Shown here: positions 48,667 to 60,070 of the stretch, piece after piece | Layout of the letters: each line of letters begins with the position of its first letter | Numbering within the stretch: the stretch's first letter is position 1 | Source of the DNA: Sphagnum compactum | Taxonomy: Eukaryota > Bryophyta > Sphagnopsida > Sphagnales | Direction: 5' to 3' | Length of the DNA: 64,000 nt | Assembly: GCA_965153455.1 (NCBI GenBank) | Contig: OZ234498.1 | Location: 3,100,001 to 3,164,000 of the forward strand | Translations under genes and position numbers: made by a program | Notes under the pieces: model-generated | The model's database searches: none | Seen by the model: only the letters and a program-made list of their open reading frames with translations | Told to the model about the DNA's origin: nothing

Positions 48667-49134
48667 ATTAGGAACATAACGGGAGCTTTGGTGGGGGGGC
48701 CTATTCCAGTGCGAAACTAACTGGTTTCTGGACCATTTGTTTCATAGTTCTTGGAATTTGCTTGATGTATTGTTTGTCATGTGGCCTTTTCCGTCTCTTT
48801 TTAGTGTGCTTTACAAGCCAGAATGGAAGGGTACTGTGGAGGTCTAACAGACCTAACTTGGACAGGTGCCAAAACCAGTTATGATTTCAAGACCATTCTG
48901 CAAAATTCACATGACCATTCTGCAAATCCATATTTGTGTAAATGGGGGGCATGATGGGGCCCCCATGGGGTAGAGTCCATTGTGCCCCCATTTTTCTGCC
49001 CGATTACAAACTTTAGGTTGCCCAAACCAGCCTCACCAAAATTCCTGGCCCGACACCTCAGGCGGCAAAATGACCTGCACTTGGCAAACTCCATCCAAAG
49101 TACGGGCAGACGGGCAGACGGGCAGTAATAACTA

Positions 49135-49170
49135 AGTAGGTAGGTAAGTAAGTAGGTAGGTAGGTACGTT
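49135..49170. repeat. GGTA/GTAA tetranucleotide run
   Basis: GTAGGTAGGTAAGTAAGTAGG and so on, the complement of the CCTA run of the minisatellite at 3.2-3.7 kb. A short CCTACCTACC run also occurs at 62712-62725. Confidence 0.85.
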
Positions 49171-49607
49171 CAACAGGAATAATAAATGAATGGCAAAATT
49201 GGATACGGAGGTAAAGTAAAGGACAGATTATGATTTCTCCAGAGTAGGTAGGTAGATAGTTTTTCATTGGTTGAAATTTTGAAATTTCTCAATAATTATA
49301 TAAATAGGGGGGGGTGGGGAAATTGGGCGCTAGCCTGGCCTGGCACCCCCATTAAATTATGCCAGATAATTTCAAAAATACATGTGACAATCTGGTCATA
49401 ATTTTCCTGCTCGCCACTGGGCCCTGCCTTGGCCATCTTATATATAATTACAAACATGGTGTCTGTGCGTGCGTGCGTCTGTCCGTTTTTACCTTTTCGA
49501 AGTTACCTAATTTACCTAAGTTACTTTTTACTGAGCGGCAGTTAGGAAGTTACTGCAGGGGGGGGCAGCAGGGGTGGGGCGGGCCAGCAGGGGGGGGCAG
49601 CACAGGT

Positions 49608-49624
49608 GGGGGGGGGGGGGGGGG
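49608..49624 (+). repeat. Poly(G) tract, 17 bases, in a G-rich patch
   Basis: The patch 49558-49650 has several G runs in succession, then about 19 T from 49666. Such a patch could form G-quadruplex structure; that is inference. Confidence 0.85.
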
Positions 49625-50514
49625 ACGGGCGGGAAAGGACCGGACGGGGGAGTGAAGGGAGTGTTTTTTTTTTTTTTTTTTTTTCGTTTTTTTTGGGTCC
49701 TCCCTCCTTTTCTTGGGGGTGGCTGGAGTGGCGTAGCCACGGGTTACCAACAACTCGTTGCACAATAATAATGTACCATTATACCTAGTATATAACCTCG
49801 CCCAGAAAAATCAGAAAATAAACTCTATATATATATATACCAATTTATGGCAAATCTGGGTTGCCTTCTACCCCTCCCTTTTTCCCAATATAAAAGAAAA
49901 AAAACTTCCCTTAATATGAAATCCCAATTTCCCAAACTAATAATTCAAGAGAAACGCCCAATGAGAGCTAATTTGAGACTGAAATTAATCAGGGTTTTTT
50001 TTTTCTCACTTTTTTATAAGCCAAAACTGGCAAATCGTTTACTAGAAGATTTAGCAAAAAAAATTTGAAATATAGACCAGATATGAAAGTAGAAATTTTA
50101 TACAATTTGGCTATCTACTGGAGTAGAAACCTAGCCACTTTTTTTTTACTTTATTTAAAAATTCGAAATCTGGCGAATTAGGGTCAATTTCTCACATAAA
50201 ATACTTTGTATATGTGCCAAAATCATATTTTTAATGTGGAAAAAATGTGAAATTTTGCCCCCCCCCAAAAAAACACTGAAATTAATGTTCTTTATTACCA
50301 ATTTAAAACGTAAGCTTAATTTAGAGAGACAAAAAAGCATTTTTTTAAGAAAATTATAATAATGAGATGACGACGGTACGTTGGGGGAGTACGTTTTGGG
50401 TCCTTTTTTTTTTGGCAGTAAACGGTTTATGTTTAATTAATTGTGCCAGACTGTGGGCCAGCCCACCGATTGGTTGGAATGCTCTAATTTTGAAATTCTG
50501 GAAATTTCCCAACG

Positions 50515-50550
50515 GGGTCCGGGTCCGGGTCCGGGTCCGGGTCCGGGTCC
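50515..50550. repeat. (GGGTCC)6 hexamer array
   Basis: Six exact GGGTCC units in a row. Confidence 0.97.
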
Positions 50551-51449
50551 ACCACGAAATCCCATTTAAAGTAGATCTGTTAAAGGCACATGGGGTCACC
50601 CGACTAACTGCCATCAATTGAGGTGGTCCTCCCTGAATTTGCGTGGAAGTCAGTTGTGGGTTTAGTCTTTGGATTGGCCCACTTTTGAGGGTTTTTGAAT
50701 TGGGTTGGTTGGGCCCACTTGAGTCAGTGAGACAGGAAACCCCGCCGATAGTTCTGTAGTGGCCCACATGGTGGGAAACTGTCCTTTTAGAAAGCTGGTC
50801 CACTTGTTACCCGGTCCACTCTGCACCAGCCAGCCCATTCTTCTTGTGAGTAATTTTTTGAACTTTTTCTTTTACCACAATTTCAATCACCTAACTTTTT
50901 GAAAAATAAAAATAAAAAATCGCCATATTTCCATTCTTTTTTCAAGTATGTAGCCAAAAAATTTGTAAGGATGTTTATTTTGTTTATTTCATTTTTTTTA
51001 ATAGCCAAATTTTAGTCATGATAATTTATTGAAGCTGGATTAGGACAAGTTCCCTAAGTAGGACAAGTTTAGATTCCTAAATTAGAATTTGTTGAGCATC
51101 GTTGTGAAGTGAACAATTCCAAATTAGAATTTGTTTAGCCCATTCCCAAGTGAAAAGAACTGAAATGCAATTTTTGAATTTTTGAACATTTTGACATAAA
51201 CAATACGATTATAAACAAGAGAAACCTCTTTTTAACAAGTGTGCTAATATCTCACTGTAGCTAGACCCATTGACCTGGGTTCAAATACCAAATCAAACAA
51301 TATATACATATATATTCATTTAATTAATTTTCAGCACTTTTTTAATTAATTTTTAATTAAAAAAATTTTGAATTTTTTTGAAAAAAAAAAACATTATTGC
51401 CAAATCTGTTCAGGGAGTATGATATTGTAAATGCTTGTAAAGATTTTAC

Positions 51450-51640
51450 CTTTCACCCTAAGTTTCTAAGGGGGTCAACTACTCTTTGAAAATGCATGTA
51501 GGCCAGCACATATAACATTGTAAGATCTGAAGAATAGTAGTAGTATACAAAGTTCCTAATGATGTGGAGCAATGACTCCCCAAGTGTGATTCAGTCACAA
51601 AATTGCTCTTGGTCAGATCTGGCTTGGGTGGCACCCCTAC
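51450..51640 (+). repeat. Dispersed repeat family A, copy 2
   Basis: It follows the same order of strings as 7160-7330 (CTTTCACCCTAAGTTTCTAA, GGTCAACTACTCTTTGAAA, GCATGTAGGCCAGCACA, CCCCAAGTGTGATT). Confidence 0.65.
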
Positions 51641-53049
51641 CCTGGGCCCTCTTCAGTTGGGTTCTTCTCCCAATGGACATTAGGCTACTTGATTGACATG
51701 GGTGTTTTTTTTTTTTTGAGGAAAGTGTTGAATTTGGGAAGTTGTCGAGCTTCAAGTTCCAAACTGAAAGAAACCAAAAGTGTCAACCCAATGTCAAAAA
51801 GCCTTTGAAATTTCCCAACCAAGGTTTCAATTTTTGGGAAGTAGAGACCAAAGACCCAAAGTTGGGACACATCACACACTTGGGAGTCATGTCCAAAATC
51901 CTCGACCAAAGGCCCAACCAAAGTTGTACAAATCCTTCAAGTCCCTACGTAGATTGGAGGTGGGATGGTCGGTGTTCAATGCATTTGGGGAAGGGGTGTA
52001 AGTGCCACCCCATCCAATTTGAGCTCCTTTTATCATGGGTGTGCCAAAATTAGTTGCCAGCCAATTCACCTTTGAACAGGTTTTGTGGCACCGTCCAAGT
52101 TTTCATGAATTTTTATTAGGTTTTGCATAACCCACCACCTCCTCCCTTTCCTGGTAGGATACAAGAGAGAGAGAGAGAGAGAGAGAAGACAATTGCATCT
52201 TCACCTTGCATCTACACCTTTCATGGTAGGGAACATCTTCACCTTTCATGGTAGGGAACATGGTTTTTAAATTTTAAAAATCTGCAACAACTTTGTTTCT
52301 CTTTATACTTATTTATACTTGTTTCATGCCAACCACCCACAAAAGAAAGGAGTAAGATGAGGAGTTTACCAGTTTTGCCAAATTTTTAGACCTGCCCAAA
52401 ATATTCTAGGGTGCCCTCAAAATGACTTTCCCATCAATCATAACTTTCTTTTTATTTTGATGGCCATGGGCTTTCAAGTTTTAGCATATAAAGGGTCCTT
52501 TCTGTTTTCAAAAAGCATAAGCATAAGATATAATACATCTTTTCATTAGGCTATTGTGATCACAATAACTTTCCATTTTTTTCCAATTGCATGTGCTCAT
52601 GGTCACCTCACAGCTGTGCCAATCAAATGGTGACCAAGTGCAAGAGTGGTGACAAGTCTCAATCAAACTATGACTCACCACAAAATGAAATGTATCTTAT
52701 ATTTTTTATGACAACATGTTCCTAGGGTTCATAACATTGATTGATTACATATTTTCAATGCAATTGTAACTTGTGATGGGCGGCTCCTATGTCAATGCTA
52801 ACATCCATTGTTGTCATACAATACATTCAAACCACCCCTTTATCTAGGGTTTAAGTCCCCTAAACTGAATAGCAATGTAGGAAATACCATACGGAAATAC
52901 ATTATGAATGAAGAAACACTTTGATTCTAAGGTGAAAGGACTAGTAGGCCGAATGCAAATATGAACCTCATCATCAGTTGCATAGCTACAATCATTCCAT
53001 TTTTAAATCAAATGTGAATCATCCTGGCAAACAACTTAGGTTATTTCTT

Positions 53050-53484
53050 ATTATACAATAATAGCCATCAATTCCCCACATAATTTTGTACCTTGATTAA
53101 TGAATATTTGAACTAGAACACCAAACCTATTGAATACCCTATCCAAATTATGTGTATATGTTGTTCCCTCATTGTTATGATTCAGCAATGGCACCAATTC
53201 TAACCACTTAGAAAAATGTTCAATCATAACCAAGACATACTAATTATGTCATGCTAACAAACTTAGTGGGCTGACAAAATCCAAATTCCATTGATACCCT
53301 AATTTCATAATGGGCAATGGTTTTAGACCAAGTGTATGTGCATTGAATGGTGCCCAAATTTGGTCACACACCACACACCATGAAACACATTATTGAACTT
53401 GTAGTTGCATCCCCTAACATTAATATTATGTATGAAATGAACTACATGTCTGTTAAACCCCAAAATGGCCCAACTTTTCATTAG
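53050..53484 (-). pseudogene. Ty3/gypsy integrase fragment of the older, split retrotransposon
   Basis: On the minus strand the integrase zinc-finger end and the start of the catalytic core can be read, with stop codons. A Cys-x2-Cys pair is followed by a WNLDFVSPLS segment (first catalytic Asp region) and VMIEHFSKWLELVPL, then a segment with the second Asp position changed to Asn (INQGTKLCGE). It stops abruptly at the left border of the inner element. Its upstream pol part continues at 59011 on the other side of the insertion. It cannot be active. Confidence 0.82.
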
Positions 53485-53489
53485 CATGT

Positions 53490-54000
53490 TGTCACATGCA
53501 TGAAAACTACCAAAATAAATGACAAAAAAATAGGTCTAAACCTAAATTCAAAACACGAAACAAAAGGACCAAAACAATAACACAAAGGTTAAAACCAAGA
53601 ACATGAAGTGTGTAAGACCAAAATACAAATATATATTTATAAAAATAAGTAAATGTAAACATAAAAATAATAGAACAAAGTTATAGAATAAGATCGAATT
53701 AAAAAATGGTGTTGAACAACTTGAATGTAATAAAGGGTCATACTTCTATTTATAACCATTGGGGACCTAGCTCAAAGAAGTTTCAATGTGCCCACCAACC
53801 AACAAAACTTCTTAAAATGCTTCCTAACTACAAATGACTTACGAGTTAACTAAGATTTAATTTAAAATTAACTACAAATGAACTAAGAATTAATTATGAG
53901 TTGATTAAAAATTAACTAGGAATGAATTAGAAGTAAATTATGAATTAATTAGAAATGAACTTGAAGTTAACTAAGAATGAACTGAAAGTTCATGGAATCT
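53490..54000 (-). repeat. Left (3') LTR of the chimeric element, clearly alignable part
   Basis: It aligns with 58246-58850 through ACTACCAAAA(T/C)AAATGAC, AACACAAA(G/T)GTTAAAACCA and the long series of AACTAAGAATTAATTATG-like phrases. Similarity fades after about 54000, where the inverted fragment may begin. Confidence 0.78.
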
Positions 54001-54049
54001 AGAAATTTGAGCTAGAAAACCATGATATTGTTTTGTTTCATGATGGTGA

Positions 54050-55885
54050 ATGGACAAAATGTCATGAATGACATCGCCAACATCATTATCAACATCATTA
54101 CTAACATCATTGTCAACATCATCCCTGGCATCATCATTAACATCACATTTTTAATTCACCATCAGTTAATTTTTAATTTATTATCAATTCACTTTTAGTT
54201 CACTATTAATTCACTATTAATTAAATGTTAATTCACTCTTAGTTCACTCCTAATTCATTCTCAGTCTTGTCATGGTTACGTGGATAAACATGGGCCATAC
54301 ATGGGGACGAAGCTTCCATAGGGGGTTCCTTGAATTAGGTCCCCAAGGGGAATAAATAACGATAGGACCCTCAATTACCTTTAGTTTATTCAACACTAGT
54401 TTTGGGTTTGAACAAACTTTTATCAAGCCTATTTTCATTGGCTTTGTTTTAGTTTTTTTTTTAATAATAAAAATCATCTCTACATCCAACAAAAAAAATT
54501 ATGTGTCCATAAAAAGAAATCCTTGTTGTCCTTTTGAACCTAAAACAAAAAAATCAAGCACTTTGTAAATTCGTTGCTCATCTCCAAATCAATCAAACTT
54601 CAGCACATTTAAGATGTGTTTCCATGATGTAACCCCAACGAAAGGAGTTGTGAATCAATTTGCCTAACAGGTTTGATGGTTTGAAGTCAAAGTTTCAAGG
54701 TTTTGTCAACCAAATGTATAATCAAGTGATTTCATCTTCATTGGTATCTAACCAACCCAACCCAAATTGGATTCTTTAACACTTTGCTGCTAGGCATGGT
54801 CCTTTTTTAGTTTGCAGCTTTGTTAGAATGTTAATGACCTTTGTTCAATGATTTTGAAGCATTCCTTGAAAAATTTAGTGCCACATTTAGAGACTTGGAC
54901 AAGGAACACACATCCACCACCAAATTATGATCTATTCGGCAAGGATCACGCTAGGCAACAATGTATGCATCACATTTTAAACATATAAATTGTGACATTT
55001 CATGGGATGAAACGGCACTCACCAGTTTCAATTTGGACTATATAACAATGTGAAAGATTTGCTACTCACCATGCTGGACCTTTCAACCTTAAATTAGGCC
55101 ATTGCGCAAGGTGTTTGATGTGATAATAAACTTTTCAAATGTTGACAAGCTAAAAGGCGTTGGGAACCAACACCCCCAACACAATGGAGTTTTGCACCTA
55201 TCATGCCACCTCAGCCTTTGGCCATTTTTCCAAAGGAAATCCCATGATAAGACACAATTCAAGTCCTTGACGAAGCAAGAGAAGTAGCATTAACATATAA
55301 ACAATCTTTGTTTGTATTATAGAAAACTAAGTCATGTTGCTCACAAATGTTTGAAAAAACATGGTCGAAATACAATGCATGCCACCTTTATTACCAACCC
55401 TTAATCAAAAGAGTCAAAAAACAAACATGTTTAGTTTCAATAGAGACTACGAAATTGGACCTTAATACGTCATGTAATGCAAATGGTCCCAAGCTATTTT
55501 CAAATCTAACACCATTTTTTTGGTATCAATCACTATCAAATGTACAAATAAGCTGGTGATAATGGAAGCCCAAACAATTATTGAATTTGGTGCATTAGCA
55601 TGCTTCATGGACAAGAAGTTGGTGCAGTAATATAAATTGGCCCTAATAAAGAAAAATACACAAATGCCAATTGAGGTCATTGACGGTCGAAATCTTTTAT
55701 CAAGATTGGTCACACATGAAACCAAGGCATTAGATGTTGCCATTGGTTCTCACACTAGCAAGGTCATTTTCAATGTCATTTCATCTTCGCAAAATCTTGT
55801 TATTAATGGGTTGTATTGGCTTGTTTTACATAATCCACAAATGGATTGGTGTACGAGGAGTTTTCATTTTGAAACATCAAAGCAT
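54050..55885 (+). pseudogene. Inverted gag-protease fragment inside the chimeric element
   Basis: On the plus strand, 54160-54260 looks like LTR text in reverse orientation. Gag follows from about 54660 to 55200 (NDFEAFLEKFSA-like core), a decayed zinc knuckle lies at about 55320-55370, and a retropepsin-like domain at 55570-55880 with PIEVIDGRNLLSRLVTHET and a closing HNPQMDW. It is the mirror image, clearly diverged, of the minus-strand gag-protease at 56650-57880. It ends at a sharp junction near 55885, where minus-strand reverse transcriptase begins. Stops and frame changes disable it. Confidence 0.75.
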
Positions 55886-55889
55886 GAGG

Positions 55890-56335
55890 CTCATGAATGT
55901 GGCCAAAAATCATCACCACATATTTGAAATGGCCATAATGGGTTTGAGATTTTTTTTTCTATTCATCACCTTTTCGAATACACACTAGGTTATATGCACC
56001 ACATAAATCAACCTTGGTGAAGACTTTAACATGAATTAATTAATCCAACAACCTTAATATTGAAGGTAAAAGGTATCAATTCTTATTGGTGAATCGATTT
56101 GGTCCATGATAATCAATACACATTTGTAAAGAATCATCTTTTCTTAACAAATAGGATCAAATCGTTAACTAGAGACTTGGAATATCAAATAAATCCCTTG
56201 TCAAGGTTTTTGTCAATGTACTTTTAAAATGTCATTAATAAATCTTGAGACAAAATGTAAATGGGTCCAAATGGGGGTCATGTTCCCTCCCCAAGGTCAA
56301 AAACATAATCATATGGTCGATGCTTAGGTAATAAG
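55890..56335 (-). pseudogene. Reverse transcriptase N-terminal part of the chimeric element
   Basis: Read on the minus strand, the order is a PYDYVFDL-like entry, a KYIDKNLDKGFI stretch, VKKR, and then FTKVDLCGAYNLVCIRKGDE, which corresponds to the first catalytic motif of Ty3/gypsy enzymes. Stop codons interrupt the frame. The palm motif with the paired Asp residues is missing because the inverted fragment joins here. Confidence 0.8.
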
Positions 56336-56649
56336 TCAACATTTTTTTTCAAAGACATCTTTGTATGTTTAGTATTGCAAAGGAATTTCATGTTGTTTCA
56401 CCTTAGGGTCTTGTGTTGGAAGAACATATATTAAGAATGTATTTCCTTTCTTTATAATTTGCATGAAAGCTTTTGTTCCCACAAACAAAATCTTTGAAAG
56501 TTTGAGTTTTTGCACATTCCTACAATTCTTATCACACTTTAGGTTCTACATGCATTGATTAGATTTTTCATCACTTCTAATGCACTTCGAATAATCTTGA
56601 TTTTCACCAAACAAGCCTATGGGCAAGGCCTTGCATTTGTATGCTTCTT

Positions 56650-57000
56650 CCTTAGGCATTTCAAAATGGAAATTCTACGTATGCGATTCCATTTGTGGAT
56701 TGTGTAAAAACAAACCAATGATGATAGGGTTTGTTGAGAATGAAATGACATTGAAAACAATTTTGCTTATATGTGATGCAATGGTAATCTCCAATGCCTT
56801 GGTTTCATGCATCATAAGTCTTGAGGAGAAGTTTTATCCATCAATAACCTCCATTGCCATTAATGTGATCTTCTTCACCAAGGGTAGTTTAAGTTGTTGC
56901 ACTAACTCTTTATCAATGAAACATGTAGATCCATTTAAGTTAAACAATGCTTTAGTATTTGTTGCATGGGCTTGTTACAATTGATTATGATTAACAACAA
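56650..57000 (-). pseudogene. Retropepsin-like protease region of the chimeric element
   Basis: The minus strand here is the homolog of the plus-strand protease fragment at 55570-55880, recognised by the matching order of its segments. The catalytic Asp region is not clean. It lies between gag and reverse transcriptase, as expected for a Ty3/gypsy element. Confidence 0.65.
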
Positions 57001-57139
57001 AAAACAAGGTGTTGGGTTCGAAAAGAGGTTGGGACATTTTGATTGCATGATGCATTAAAGTTTAGTCTCACATGGTCCCTACCTAGACTAAACATTTTTG
57101 TTTCCTAAATTTTCAAAATGAAGGGTGTTGACAAAAGCA

Positions 57140-57880
57140 GCCCGAGCTATGTGTTACCCTTGCTTTTTTGGACAGTTGCTAGTGATGTGACCTAGTTCCT
57201 TATAATATAAACATAGTTTGTTTGCATGTCGTTGTTTTTTTAAATTTTGTGAGTGGCTTGAGTCATGTCTTATTAATTTGCATGGGATCGTTTTTCGTAG
57301 AAATGCCATTGGTGAGGATGGTGTGGTGGGCCTAAAATTTCTTTGGAGTGGCAATGGTTCCCAATGTTTTTTTTAATGTTGTTCAAAAAGCATGTTGACA
57401 CATTGAACAACTTGGGTAATGGTTTGACTCAATGTTGTAGGATTTGGCATTCATGTGAGCAATAAATCTTTGACATCACTATGTAATCCAAATTGGAATT
57501 AATTCATTAGTGCAACTTCATCCCATAAAATATCCCATGCCGATTGTTTATACTCAAATGTATACACAATTGTTGTGCAAGGTTTTGGTGAATGGATTGC
57601 AACTTGTTTATTGATGTCCACTTTTTGTCTAAATCTTCAAAAATGGCACTAAATTTTTCAACAAATGTTTCAAAATTGTTCAACAATGGAAATTGACATT
57701 CCAACAAAGGTGCAAACCATATTAAAGTTGTGCCTGATAATAAGGTGCCAACAAAATCAACTTGGGTTAAGCCATTTAGGTAGCAATGGAGGTGCAATTG
57801 AATGAATATACGTATTTAGTTGAAAAAACCTTGAAATTGTGAATTTGTCCCATCAAACTTGTTAGGAAGATTAATATGCG
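57140..57880 (-). pseudogene. Gag region with zinc knuckle of the chimeric element
   Basis: On the minus strand a retrotransposon gag core (LLNNFETFVEKFSAIFEDL) is followed by a basic stretch and a zinc knuckle at about 57160-57210, LCLYYKELGHITSNCPKK. The second Cys of the CCHC pattern is replaced by Tyr. The corresponding plus-strand copy lies at about 54660-55370. In life such a protein would package the element's RNA. Confidence 0.8.
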
Positions 57881-58245
57881 ACTCCTTTGTCTAGGGTGGT
57901 GTTATAAGAACATACCCCAATGATGTTGATGCTTGAGTACTTTGAAGATGAACAATAGACTCATGAAGTGATTGCATGTGTGTAAGCGCAATAACAACTT
58001 CTTCCATGGACGCGACCATTTTTCTTTTAACATAGACATGACTATAAAAACATGTTAAATGTGATTTTTACAAAAGGTTGGTGATCCACAACCTTAGTTG
58101 CTACTCCAATAAGTGGGTATCCATAACTTCTTGAAGAACTTATGACAGTTTGAAAAAGATGAGTAATACACATTCAATTCCCAGTTAGAACTAAACTCTA
58201 TTGATGACAATAATAGGCGTAAGCTTAACGAGTTTCTGTTCGAAT

Positions 58246-59005
58246 TGTCATAGGCACAAAAACTACCAAAACAAATGACAAAAGGATAGGTTTAAGTCTA
58301 AATCAAAAACATGAAACAAAGGGTTCAAAATATTAACACAAATGTTAAAACCAAAAATACAATATGTGCAAACCAAATAACAAACAAATTTTTATTGCAA
58401 TGAAGTAAACACATGTTATTTTCACAAAAATAATAGAACAAGGTTGTAGAACAAAATTGAACAGTAAACTATTGTTGAATAAATTTAAAGTAATGTGCGC
58501 GGGGGGGGGGGGGGTGTGGTTTACTTTTATATATATCCCTTCAGGAACTTAATTCAAATAAGCTTCCATGGGAATTTCCATGTGCTCATCAACCAAGGAA
58601 GTTTTTTAGGAGGCTTTTTAATTACAAGTGAATTATGAGTTAACTAAGACTTAATTGAGACTTAATTAAGGATGAACTAAGAATTAATTATAAATGATCT
58701 ATGAATTAACTATTATTTGATTAAAAGTGAATTGAGAATGAATTAGAAATAAATATAATTAATTAAAAATAAACGATGAGTTAATTAGAAGTGTACTTGA
58801 AGTGAATTAAGATGTTTTAAGAATTAACTAAAAGTGAACCGGAAGTTCACCAGGGATGAATTAATAGTCAATTATGAATCATGGATGAACATCCATATGA
58901 ATGAACTCCATTCATCATTTGAAAGTGGTGTTTGTGAGACATGGCACATAAGGTTTTCACATTGTTTTAGGCAAAACACAACTTGCATTCGTCCATCCAA
59001 CCACA
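58246..59005 (-). repeat. Right (5') LTR of the chimeric element
   Basis: It is about 760 bp, bounded by TGTCAT on the left and AACCACA on the right, directly next to the CATGT duplication. It contains a run of 14 G at 58501-58514 and a series of AATTAACTAAGA-like phrases shared with the left LTR. No convincing primer-binding site starting TGG was seen next to it. Confidence 0.75.
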
Positions 59006-59010
59006 CATGT

Positions 59011-60070
59011 AAAATTTTTTTTTTTTCCCCCATTTGAACAATTTCACCCTATGCACAACTTGGTCATGCTCCTTAAGTGCTAACATAATTAAGACTTCAT
59101 CTACTTGCAAATGTGCAATGATAGTTGCATCTTCATGTATGTCAAAGGCACCATTACCTTTTAGTTCAATTTCCAAATCACAAGAATTTTCATCACCCAT
59201 GCTATCCTAAAGTACATCCTTAAAACAACCCAACATGATACATAGGTAAATCGAGGTGTGTTATTTTAATACCACCTTCAAATTTGCAACCCCATGCCAA
59301 TGAGCTTTTATGGTATGCTTTTTATTAATGCTTGGGTTTTGATTTAAATCATCGACATCCTGATTAACCCCACCAGCCTTATGGATAATATCAAAATCAT
59401 ATTCATGTAATATAAAGGTTCATCTAGTCAACTTTCTTATGAATCAATCTAATTCCATTAAAAAGTTAAATGATTGGTGATCAATAACCAAGGTGGATGG
59501 GTTGTTTATAGATAACACTAAAATGATGAAACAATTCAAACAATAATGAAGCATTCCTTCTCATATGAATTATATTTTACATTTTTCTTATTGTTGGACC
59601 AATTGGCACATGCCATTATAAACTTTTGACTATCATTGTCAAGTTGGATGAATAACATTCTCAACCTTAAAGGTACTTTAATCAATATGTTATCGAAATG
59701 ACCATCATTGAATGGGTCATTTTAAAAAGGGAATAAAAATAAACATGGCTTTCAACTTTTAAAAAAACTATTCTTATGCATCACCCAAGATATATTCATG
59801 GTCAATCCACATCAAGTGAGTTAAAAAGTTTAACAATATTATTAAGTCTTTCAACAAACCCTTAGTAATAATTACACAAGTTAAGGAAGGTTCACAATCA
59901 ACTACTTTACGATGGTGAGGGAACTTATTAATTGGCCTCAACCAATTGGGTTTTTAAACTTGCAATCCACTTGAATAAATGATGTGACCCAAGTACTCCA
60001 CCTAAGTTAAAAAAGCCAACACTTGCCATGATGCAACTTAAGATTATGTTCCTTAAGTTGATCAAACTTT
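59011..60070 (-). pseudogene. Reverse transcriptase end, RNase H and linker of the older split retrotransposon
   Basis: On the minus strand from 60070 downward, the end of the reverse transcriptase (thumb and connection, with an FLNL...Y...F stretch), then RNase H (SYEKECFIIV, followed by WLLITNHL in place of the usual TDH motif), then a linker reading VVHRVKLFKWGKKKK can be followed, with many stops. The linker stops at the CATGT duplication and the integrase resumes at 53484. No gag of this older copy is seen to the right, so it is truncated there. Confidence 0.75.

Larger units (their letters stand above)
46061..53049. other. Intergenic DNA with dispersed repeats, G tracts and short tandem repeats
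   Basis: No gene is recognised. Named pieces are the repeat copies at 47965-48110 and 51450-51640, a foldback at 48589-48666, GGATTTGCAGAATGGTCATG-like text (reverse strand) at 48890-48945, a GGTA run at 49135-49170, G tracts at 49558-49624 with T runs after them, a hexamer array at 50515-50550 and a GA run at 52165-52185. Confidence 0.5.
53485..59010 (-). mobile_element. Chimeric Ty3/gypsy-type LTR element, 5,516 bp, with CATGT target duplication
   Basis: The element proper is 53490-59005. CATGT flanks both sides (53485-53489 and 59006-59010). It begins TGTCACATGCATGAAAACTACC-like text; the right LTR begins TGTCATAGGCACAAAAACTACC-like text and ends in CA. The order from left to right is: left LTR, inverted fragment with LTR-like text plus gag and protease (plus strand), then reverse transcriptase, protease and gag (minus strand), leader, right LTR. 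RNase H and integrase of its own are missing. It sits inside an older element of the same superfamily, whose pol halves lie just outside both borders. The LTRs have diverged, so insertion is old. Confidence 0.78.

Noticed and set aside
49528-49788. Several overlapping Pro-, Gly- and Lys-rich frames
   Set aside because: They are products of the G and T homopolymer runs in all frames.
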